From: Victivallis vadensis
GTDB taxonomy: Bacteria; Verrucomicrobiota; Lentisphaeria; Victivallales; GWF2-50-93
Reading direction: 5' to 3'
Length of the DNA: 5,448 nucleotides
Assembly (NCBI GenBank): GCA_020718525.1
Contig: DYRX01000278.1
Span: 1-5,448 of the forward strand
Position 1 is the first letter of the stretch; every line of letters begins with the position of its first letter. Below the pieces are notes generated by a model. The model did no database searches. It was not told the DNA's origin and saw only the letters and a list, made by a program, of their open reading frames with translations. Shown here piece after piece: positions 1 to 5,448 of this stretch. Made by a program: the position numbers and the translations under genes.

Positions 1-10
1 CGCCTTCAAA

Positions 11-880
11 ATGACATTCGACAACTGCATGCTTTTCAATGTCTTCTCATTCATTTTTGGAGCGTGCGTCGGCAGTTTCATAAATGTCTGCGCCTGGCGG
101 ATTCCGCGAGACGAGTCCATCGTCAGCCCGCCGTCCAAATGTCCCCACTGCGGGCATATGATACGCTTTTATGAGAATGTACCGATACTGAGCTGGATTT
201 TCCTGCGGGCGAAATGCTCTTCCTGCCGCACCCCGATTTCAGCCCGTTACATTATTGTAGAGGCAGTAGGAGGGGTTCTTTTTCTCCTATGCTGGCTGGA
301 GGCTGTCAACAGATACTTTCCAGCTCCATGGGCATTTTTTCCTGGCGCCGCCGCAGTTTTTCTCCTGATCAATACTGCTATCATTGACTTTGAACACAGA
401 ATCATTCCTGACGAGATAACGGTTTCAGTCGCAATAGCTGGCGTGATTTTTGCAGTTCTCCTTCCGATGAACTGGTTTTTCGAATTAAGAATTCTGCATT
501 CGATTTCAGGGTTCAAAGCCGGAGACATCAGTCTGAGGCTCCTATCGGGTCTAATCTCGATTGCAAGCGGACTGGCGAGCTATGCTTTCTTTGCGGCATT
601 CGCCAAAATAGGCAAAAGGCTTTTTGGGGCGGACGCTTTTGGCTGGGGAGATGTGAAATACATGTGCGCGCTTGGCGCCTGCCTTGGAATACCCGCCGTT
701 TTTTTCACCGCACTGCTTGGCTCTCTCTGCGGCTCAGCATACGGGCTTGCCCTCATATGCATTGGCAAAGCAGGAGCCCGGACACCTATTCCGCTAGGAC
801 CTTTTTTGGCACTTGGAACGCTAGTCTGGATTCTCTTCGGAAATATGCTTCTTTTCTATCTGTGCGGGAAATATTTTTGA
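11..880 (+). CDS. pilD: Type IV prepilin peptidase (A24 family leader peptidase / N-methyltransferase)
   Basis: This 289-residue protein is an inner-membrane aspartic protease that cleaves the leader of type IV pilins and type II secretion pseudopilins and usually methylates the new N-terminus. Seen: a first membrane segment (about 8-28) running into GSFINVCAWRIP (21-32); a cytoplasmic zinc-type domain with C44-x2-C47 and C69-x2-C72, and ENVPILSW between them; then hydrophobic segments with both expected catalytic motifs, IDFEHRIIPD (Asp126) and GWGD (Asp214), and a late PIPLGPFLALG block (259-269). Length and motif order are normal for the full bifunctional form. The start is uncertain: the frame is open to the window edge, no Shine-Dalgarno site is visible in the 10 upstream bases, and Met7 is an alternative. 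Its last 19 codons and stop overlap the convergent glycosyltransferase gene. It could be called gspO or comC in another context; no pilin gene is present to decide. Confidence 0.95.
   Translation: MTFDNCMLFNVFSFIFGACVGSFINVCAWRIPRDESIVSPPSKCPHCGHMIRFYENVPILSWIFLRAKCSSCRTPISARYIIVEAVGGVLFLLCWLEAVNRYFPAPWAFFPGAAAVFLLINTAIIDFEHRIIPDEITVSVAIAGVIFAVLLPMNWFFELRILHSISGFKAGDISLRLLSGLISIASGLASYAFFAAFAKIGKRLFGADAFGWGDVKYMCALGACLGIPAVFFTALLGSLCGSAYGLALICIGKAGARTPIPLGPFLALGTLVWILFGNMLLFYLCGKYF
821..880. other. 60-bp tail-to-tail coding overlap between prepilin peptidase and glycosyltransferase
   Basis: Codons 271-289 plus stop of the plus-strand peptidase lie opposite codons 800-818 plus stop of the minus-strand glycosyltransferase. 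The frames are in register: the TAG of one faces Leu271 (CTA), and the TGA of the other faces Ser800 (TCA). Second codon positions therefore face each other, so the hydrophobic end of the peptidase sits opposite a hydrophilic, charged tail. No stem-loop with a T tract was found by eye just beyond either stop, so the two transcripts are likely to run into each other. Confidence 0.9.
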
Positions 881-3277
881 GAATTCGCCAGTTCCTATCT
901 CGAAAACGTAATATGAGCCGCAGATCGTGGCGTCAGCTTTTCTTTCGCGCAGATACTGTGCAAGCCTGGAAAACCTGAGCAGATCATATTCGAAGAGCTT
1001 TTCAAACCATAGCTTCAATGCGTAGTCCTTGCTGGGAGATGCTTCGGTTTTACAATTGCTCTTCATCCATTCGATCAAGAACTCGGAATTTCTCTCCTTT
1101 TTCGCCCTCGCCGAGGCTTCATAGAATGCAGATGCATCCATTTCCAATTCCCGCAAGCGGCGTTCCTCCGTCTCAGTCCAGCCATTGGAACAGTCAATAA
1201 ATGAATCGGGAAAAGTCCTGACATGGTACAAAGGTTGAAGCATTGTCGCAGAAACGATGTAGATTCCAGGTTCAAGTCTTTCGAACGCAGTTGATGCCTG
1301 CATGTCTGTGTGTATCGCATCTATAAAGCCGGGCAGACGGCGAAGGTCAACTCCATGATTTTTAGGAGAAGCTGTCCCGAAATAGCTCAAATAGATCGGC
1401 ATCGAATCTTTCGGATGGATTTTGTCTCTCTCGTCTAGCCAGTCTTTGAGTGCAGGCAAATCCTGCCCCCACTCAATCGAACTGTCGGCAAACATTTTCC
1501 AGCCATTCGAGCTTCCCCCAAAAAGCGGAGAAATATAAGCAAGATGAGCTGGATGCGTGAGACATGCCGATAAGAATGAGCAAAAAGCCAGAGCAATTGA
1601 AATGACAAACCCAGGCGTGCGGACCAGAATTGGAGCATGAGCCAAAGCTCCTGCAAAAACGTATAAAAAAGGATAGATCGGCAAAATATGCCTGTGCCCA
1701 ATATTGATCCCGCTGAGCACTGCAATTGCCATAAAAAGACCTGGAGCAATCGCTATCGGTGCCAAGTCATATGCAGAAAATCCTTTTTTTTCATCATTTT
1801 CGCTCCCATCTTTTTCTCCAAAACGTAATATCCTGGACGCAACAATGAAGAGCGAAAAGACAAGAGCCAAAAGAAATGGGAGAGACGTTTTTGCAAGAAA
1901 TGAGACTGGGAAATAATAATAAGAGCCCTCCTTCGAAACTTCTCCCCAAAAAAATGCAGGCCTCGAATCAATCAGGGCACCAAGCCCGGAATAGTCAAAA
2001 ATAAAAGCCTCTGGCAATAGCTTTGACTCCTTCAATATTTTGAAGAGATCCGCGCGCAAACTGCGGTCGTCAGAATAAAGAATAGCTTTGTCGTCCGGTT
2101 TGGGAAAGTCCCCTGCCCTATGGGGATCCGTGCCCAGCGTCAAAATTGCAGGAAATGAATTTCCAGCATCACCGTCATTTGATCCCGCTGTCGCTCTCTT
2201 GCCGGAAAAATCAATCTTCAAAATCGGAAATATCGCCGAAACCCGCTTGTCGCGTTCTATCAGCAGATAGTCTGCCTCGGCTGGCATCTTTGCGAAATTC
2301 GCATGGACAATGCCTGAATTTGGATCGAAATTCTGTATGCGTCCTTTTGCTTCCAGACGCATAAATTGCTTCGGCCAGTCCAGCCCTGCCCCGCTTGCAC
2401 CCGGTGGAGGCGCAGAATATCTGAATCCATACGCTGTCCAGATCGAAATATATGCAAGCAAAGCAGATAGAAGCAATCCAATGGATGTCATGACAAAGAT
2501 ATTTCGGCTCCCACTTATATTTTTTCTGCATAGCGGAAGAGAGACAACGAGAGTTTTTCCACAAGATGCCCTGAAAATGAATAAAGCCGCGCATATGGGG
2601 ATCAGTGTGATTGAATTCATCTTGCTCGCAAATAGTAGCCCTGCCGAGAATCCGAAAAGAAGAACGCCAGGAATATCCAGCTTGTGAAGTATGCGCCAAA
2701 AAAACATTGTAGAAAGGAAGAGAAGCAAAGTAGCTGGCATGTCTGAGCCGACAAGATAGCAAAGCGACATGAAAACAGGGCAAGTGGACATGAATATGAC
2801 CGAGAATAGAGCCCCAGTCGCGCCAAAAATCCTCCCAGACCAAAAAAAGACGGCGACAAACAGTATGACGGCTAGCAGGAGGATCATCATGCGTCCTGCC
2901 TGCAGAATCTTAATGTCTTTGTTTTTCTGATCGGAAAGCAAGAGCATGCCAAGAGGATACGATTCGTTCCCAGAAAGAACAAGAGAGCCGAGAAATGAGT
3001 TGAGAGTGTCCTCATCTGGCGGATTGGCGCCCATGAGAACTGCAGGCAGAGCCGCAAGCTTTTGACCAATGACAAGGTTCGCCGTGCTGATCCTGTAGTC
3101 TGATTTTGAAAGCATGAAAAAACCGGAAAAGAAGTGCGCCGTCTCATCGAAGTGTTCAGATTTGCTGAATATCATATGAATTTCAGCAAAGATAAAAAGC
3201 ACCAGTATAAGAAATGATACCAGGATGCTTCCGCGAAAGCCAAGTCGGGAAATTTTATTGTAAAGCCTATAGAACAT
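821..3277 (-). CDS. PMT/ArnT-like (GT39-type) membrane glycosyltransferase, downstream paralogue with loop insertion
   Basis: An 818-residue polytopic membrane protein, probably transferring a sugar from a polyprenyl-phosphate donor on the periplasmic face; substrate unknown. Seen: a first membrane segment (16-34), then FDE (43-45) in the first outer loop, the usual site of the PMT/ArnT catalytic acid, and ANPP (84-87); about ten further hydrophobic segments; a large periplasmic loop (about 288-455) ending in KTSLPF (463-468); INIGHRHILPIYPF (524-537); and a soluble tail from about 575 with DSSIEWGQDLPALKDWL (598-614) and IYLSYFGTAS (628-637). It is a paralogue of the upstream gene but has about 95 extra residues in the large loop. 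The start is well fixed: an in-frame TAG lies six codons upstream (3296-3298), no other start codon falls between, and the next Met comes after the first membrane segment. No Shine-Dalgarno site is visible; the ATG overlaps the upstream gene by 11 nt, which suggests translational coupling. The 3' end overlaps the prepilin peptidase gene. Confidence 0.85.
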   Translation of the reverse strand: MFYRLYNKISRLGFRGSILVSFLILVLFIFAEIHMIFSKSEHFDETAHFFSGFFMLSKSDYRISTANLVIGQKLAALPAVLMGANPPDEDTLNSFLGSLVLSGNESYPLGMLLLSDQKNKDIKILQAGRMMILLLAVILFVAVFFWSGRIFGATGALFSVIFMSTCPVFMSLCYLVGSDMPATLLLFLSTMFFWRILHKLDIPGVLLFGFSAGLLFASKMNSITLIPICAALFIFRASCGKTLVVSLPLCRKNISGSRNIFVMTSIGLLLSALLAYISIWTAYGFRYSAPPPGASGAGLDWPKQFMRLEAKGRIQNFDPNSGIVHANFAKMPAEADYLLIERDKRVSAIFPILKIDFSGKRATAGSNDGDAGNSFPAILTLGTDPHRAGDFPKPDDKAILYSDDRSLRADLFKILKESKLLPEAFIFDYSGLGALIDSRPAFFWGEVSKEGSYYYFPVSFLAKTSLPFLLALVFSLFIVASRILRFGEKDGSENDEKKGFSAYDLAPIAIAPGLFMAIAVLSGINIGHRHILPIYPFLYVFAGALAHAPILVRTPGFVISIALAFCSFLSACLTHPAHLAYISPLFGGSSNGWKMFADSSIEWGQDLPALKDWLDERDKIHPKDSMPIYLSYFGTASPKNHGVDLRRLPGFIDAIHTDMQASTAFERLEPGIYIVSATMLQPLYHVRTFPDSFIDCSNGWTETEERRLRELEMDASAFYEASARAKKERNSEFLIEWMKSNCKTEASPSKDYALKLWFEKLFEYDLLRFSRLAQYLRERKADATICGSYYVFEIGTGEFSKIFPAQIEKKHISEENPD
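3267..3277 (-). promoter_or_regulatory. 11-nt stop/start overlap, probable translational coupling site
   Basis: The ATG of the downstream glycosyltransferase (3277-3275) precedes the TAG of the upstream one (3269-3267), in a different frame. The bases before this ATG (GATCCGTCCGCAG on the coding strand) hold no Shine-Dalgarno-like purine run. The downstream gene is therefore most likely translated by ribosomes ending on the upstream gene and re-initiating, which would tie the amounts of the two proteins together. The overlap is seen; the coupling is inference. Confidence 0.6.
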
Positions 3278-5315
3278 CTGCGGACGGATCCACTGCTATT
3301 TTCATTGCTTTTTCGATGTCTTCCTGTTTCAATTCATAAATGAGTGTAGAATAGCCTGGCTGTGCAGTGGGTTCAAGCCCCTGAAGATATTTGGCAACTC
3401 GTATGAAGTTTGCAAGACTGTAAAGCCTGTAACGGGCAAGCCAATAGGACTCGCCTCTTTCCGAAATCAGTCTTTTCAGTCTATCCTGTTTGCCGAGTGC
3501 AGAAAACAAGGTTTCCATTTCAGAATCAATCTCGGCAGGACTCTGGCAAGTTTTTACAAAGTCCCCATAATCGAGCCCTTGAAATAGCTCCCTGAGATAA
3601 ATCATGGATAGCATTGTCGCGCTCACGCAGTATGTCCCAGCTCCAAGCTTGAAAGGTTCCGAAGCCTGGCCCATGTAAGATGGAAGAACCCTGCCCTTGA
3701 TATAGTGCGGCAAACTCGCAGTTCCAAAATAAGAAAGATATATTTTATCCGGATCCGTCCTATTGTGTTCTTCCAGCCATTTTTTCAGGGAGGGCAAATT
3801 CTGCCCCCAGTCCAGAGAACTGTCAACCAGCTCTTTGTAGCCATTGGAAGGACCACCCGCCAACTGGTTGAAATATGCCAGATGATGCGGATGAATCCAA
3901 AGAGCCTCAAAAGCATAGACAGCCATAAGAATCAGGATCGAAGATCGTAGAAAAGGATTCTTTCCGCTGATCAGAAATCTGCCAAGACTGCCCATAAAAA
4001 TAAATGCCGCCGGATAGAGCAAAAGAATATGCCTGAGACCAATGTTGATTCGGCTGGCGACAGCAAAGAGCAGATAGACTGCGCATAGAATGCCCAGCGA
4101 CATAAGGGTAGCATTTGCCTGCATGGTGTTTCTTGCATTAGAATCCTGCCCGCTATTTTCCAATTGGCAGGATTCCCATACAGTTTTTCCGCCCCTGGCG
4201 CATACTATCAAAAATATAGCCGCCGCCAAAAGCAGAAGAAACGGCAAAGGGGATTTCACAATAAAGACATACGGAAAGAAATACCAGCGACCGCTGAGGC
4301 TTCTCTCGCCGCGCAGGAAATTGCATCTGTGTTTGGATTTTGCTATAACATACTGGTATCCATAAAGATATGCTTCTGGAAAAAGACGTCTTTCGCGCAT
4401 GAAATCAATGGCGCCACGAGAAAAGCCGCTCTCATTTTTTTGAATCATCTGCCAGTTCAAGGCGGATTCATTGTGGGTGTCCCCTTTGCACATGGCAAAG
4501 CGAAATCCATATGAAGCCCATATGGAGAGGTAGACCAATAAGAAAGAAAAGAGCAGGGACAGACAAAAGAATGCCGCAATCCCACGCGGCGCCCTGAAAT
4601 GAAACTCCTTCCGGAACAGCTTGACCACGAGAGGAGTGGCACTTCTGAGCTTAAGTAATAGCATGATCAATATGGCTGGAACAATTATCGGAGCTGACAT
4701 TTTCGAAAGAAAGAGGAGGGAAAGCGCCGCGCCAAGCCCAAGCAGTCCCTTGATATCAACAAGGGAAAGCAGACGCGATGCCAGGACTGCCGAAAGAATA
4801 AACCCGAGCGCCGCGGACATGTCTGAAACCGCAAGATGCCCGTTGCCTATCATGTTTGATGAAAAGACAAAGAAAAAGAGCGAGACAAAAGCTCCGGACC
4901 AGCCGAATATTTTTTTTGAGACAATGAAGACTGAAAGTCCAGTCAGCAGAGAAATAAGTATCATCATGAAGCGGGCATCGGCAAATAGAGCGTCGGAGGG
5001 ATTTCCGAGCTTGTAGAAGAATTCATGGCTGGACAGCCACTGATTTGATTCAAAAATGGGATCACGATAAAGGGAGGGCGGATTCAATTTTCTGAAAAGA
5101 AGCGGCAGTGCCGCCCAGCGCTGGGGGAAATTTCCATTTTCAGGATTCATCCTGTAATCATTTCCGGTCCAGTAGCTGTACCCTGAACAGAGATGGACTG
5201 GCTCGTCAAAGGTGGGCGATTCTATAAGCGCGCTGTCCCAGGAAAGGACAAGAAAGAAGACTGCAAGGAAAATAATCCCGGCAATTTTAAGAATTTCTTT
5301 TGATTTTTCGCTCAT
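3267..5315 (-). CDS. PMT/ArnT-like (GT39-type) membrane glycosyltransferase, upstream paralogue
   Basis: A 682-residue membrane protein of the same class as its downstream neighbour, predicted to use a lipid-linked sugar at the periplasmic face; acceptor unknown. Seen: membrane segment 1 (about 8-26); TFDEPVH (35-41) with the Asp-Glu pair in the first outer loop, then FPQRWAALP (63-71) and LNPP (77-80); Arg115 before segment 2; HLAVSDMSAALGF (160-172); SKM (204-206); a positively charged cytoplasmic loop (222-244); a periplasmic loop (267-348) ending near KSPLPF (354-359); RINIGLRHILLLYP (422-435); and a soluble C-terminal region from about 475 with DSSLDWGQNLPSLKKWL (498-514) and IYLSYFGTAS (525-534). 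Eleven segments with the N-terminus inside would place the tail in the periplasm, as in ArnT-type proteins. The ATG is the first start codon in its frame over the 47-bp gap and precedes segment 1 well, but it has no clear Shine-Dalgarno site. It is probably the first gene of a two-gene operon. Family assignment is firm; exact reaction is inference. Confidence 0.85.
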   Translation of the reverse strand: MSEKSKEILKIAGIIFLAVFFLVLSWDSALIESPTFDEPVHLCSGYSYWTGNDYRMNPENGNFPQRWAALPLLFRKLNPPSLYRDPIFESNQWLSSHEFFYKLGNPSDALFADARFMMILISLLTGLSVFIVSKKIFGWSGAFVSLFFFVFSSNMIGNGHLAVSDMSAALGFILSAVLASRLLSLVDIKGLLGLGAALSLLFLSKMSAPIIVPAILIMLLLKLRSATPLVVKLFRKEFHFRAPRGIAAFFCLSLLFSFLLVYLSIWASYGFRFAMCKGDTHNESALNWQMIQKNESGFSRGAIDFMRERRLFPEAYLYGYQYVIAKSKHRCNFLRGERSLSGRWYFFPYVFIVKSPLPFLLLLAAAIFLIVCARGGKTVWESCQLENSGQDSNARNTMQANATLMSLGILCAVYLLFAVASRINIGLRHILLLYPAAFIFMGSLGRFLISGKNPFLRSSILILMAVYAFEALWIHPHHLAYFNQLAGGPSNGYKELVDSSLDWGQNLPSLKKWLEEHNRTDPDKIYLSYFGTASLPHYIKGRVLPSYMGQASEPFKLGAGTYCVSATMLSMIYLRELFQGLDYGDFVKTCQSPAEIDSEMETLFSALGKQDRLKRLISERGESYWLARYRLYSLANFIRVAKYLQGLEPTAQPGYSTLIYELKQEDIEKAMKIAVDPSADVL

Positions 5316-5362
5316 ATATGCTAGCTTTAGCGTCCCTGATCCATCAAGATTCGGTTCCGTAT
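5316..5362. promoter_or_regulatory. Divergent intergenic gap with weak promoter candidates for both directions
   Basis: These 47 bp are the only noncoding DNA between the glycosyltransferase operon and the tRNA, so the tRNA promoter must lie here and/or in the first codons of the operon. By eye, on the minus strand TTGATG (5342-5347) and TAGCAT (5318-5323) are 18 bp apart, each matching four of six sigma-70 consensus bases. This would start transcription almost at the ATG at 5315. On the plus strand TTGATT (5300-5305, inside the operon's coding region) and TAGCTT (5322-5327) are 16 bp apart and would give a tRNA leader of about 28 nt, with a GC-rich stretch (GCGTCCC) after the -10 as in many stringently controlled tRNA promoters. 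The two -10 candidates overlap, which would make the promoters compete. The box assignments are weak; the inference that promoters are here is stronger. Confidence 0.3.
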
Positions 5363-5438
5363 GTACCGGTAGCTCAGAGGATAGAGCATCTGACTTCTAA
5401 TCAGAGGGTCGCAGGTTCGAATCCTGCCCGGTATACCA
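5363..5438 (+). tRNA. tRNA-Arg (anticodon UCU), CCA encoded
   Basis: The complete cloverleaf can be folded by hand. The acceptor stem pairs 5363-5369 with 5428-5434, six Watson-Crick pairs plus a terminal G1-U72 wobble. The D stem is GCTC/GAGC (5372-5375 with 5384-5387). The anticodon stem is TCTGA/TCAGA (5389-5393 with 5401-5405) around loop CTTCTAA, with anticodon TCT at 5396-5398 reading AGA. The variable loop has five bases, and the T stem GCAGG/CCTGC encloses TTCGAAT. Discriminator A is at 5435 and CCA is at 5436-5438. A20 in the D loop plus C35 and U36 match known bacterial ArgRS identity elements. The gene is divergent from the upstream glycosyltransferase gene. Only ten bases follow it, so its terminator, or further genes in the same transcript, lie outside the window. 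Confidence 0.97.
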
Positions 5439-5448
5439 TTATTAAATC

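Noticed and set aside
947..961. Short inverted repeat GCGCAG-ATA-CTGTGC as a terminator for the prepilin peptidase
   Set aside because: The stem has six pairs including one G-U, the loop is only three bases, no T tract follows, and it lies in well-supported coding sequence of the opposite gene.
664..978. 104-codon plus-strand frame overlapping the end of the prepilin peptidase gene
   Set aside because: It is a frame shadow over GWGDVKYM and the later membrane segments and shows no protein-like pattern of its own.
2211..2843. 210-codon open frame on the minus strand inside the downstream glycosyltransferase gene
   Set aside because: It lies in another frame of the same strand, has no membrane or domain pattern, shows no Shine-Dalgarno site, and the overlapping frame has clear family motifs.
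4621..5016. 131-codon open frame antisense to the upstream glycosyltransferase gene
   Set aside because: Its charged, Ser/Arg/Glu-rich composition is what the complement of hydrophobic membrane codons gives; no recognisable motif.
821..5315. PglL/PilO- or Wzy-type O-oligosaccharyltransferases for the two large membrane proteins
   Set aside because: The FDE motif in the first outer loop, the NPP motif and the IN-I-G-x-RH region fit the PMT/ArnT class; no Wzy_C-like pattern was seen.
5363..5438. The tRNA gene as an integration (attachment) site for a mobile element
   Set aside because: No integrase, no repeat of the tRNA 3' end and no change of composition is visible in the window.
1..5448. 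CRISPR array, insertion sequence, toxin-antitoxin or phage-defence system
   Set aside because: No regularly spaced repeats, transposase motifs or small paired genes were found; nearly all the sequence is accounted for by the three proteins and the tRNA.

Overview
The window holds three protein-coding genes and one tRNA gene, packed with almost no spare DNA. From left to right: (1) a plus-strand type IV prepilin peptidase (11-880), whose 5' end may extend past the window edge; (2) a minus-strand, 818-residue polytopic membrane protein of the PMT/ArnT-like (GT39-type) glycosyltransferase class (3277-821); (3) a minus-strand, 682-residue paralogue of it (5315-3267); and (4) a plus-strand tRNA-Arg with anticodon UCU and an encoded CCA end (5363-5438). 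The only real intergenic DNA is the 47 bp between gene 3 and the tRNA, which must carry at least part of two divergent promoters.

The two membrane proteins form a likely two-gene operon transcribed leftwards: the downstream start codon lies inside the end of the upstream gene (11-nt overlap). They are diverged tandem duplicates. Both have an Asp-Glu motif in the first extracytoplasmic loop, about 11 membrane segments, and a long C-terminal soluble domain carrying a shared block around DSS-(D/E)-WGQ. By family knowledge they should transfer a sugar from a polyprenyl-phosphate donor to an acceptor on the outer face of the cytoplasmic membrane; the donor and acceptor cannot be read from the sequence. 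The downstream copy carries roughly 95 extra residues in one periplasmic loop.

The prepilin peptidase runs towards this operon and the two coding regions overlap tail to tail by 60 bp in codon register. It would cleave (and, with its intact tetracysteine domain, probably N-methylate) type IV pilin-like prepilins. No pilin or pilus assembly gene is in the window, and the convergent orientation gives no direct evidence that pilin processing and the glycosyltransferases work together.

The organism is a bacterium with moderate GC, judged by eye. Prepilin peptidase plus long PMT-like proteins with the DSSxxWGQ block would fit a Gram-negative-type bacterium, perhaps of the PVC group (Lentisphaerota/Verrucomicrobiota), but this is a low-confidence guess. 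No mobile element, CRISPR array, phage gene or clearly new system is visible; the interest lies in the paralogue pair, its unexplained domains and the gene overlaps.
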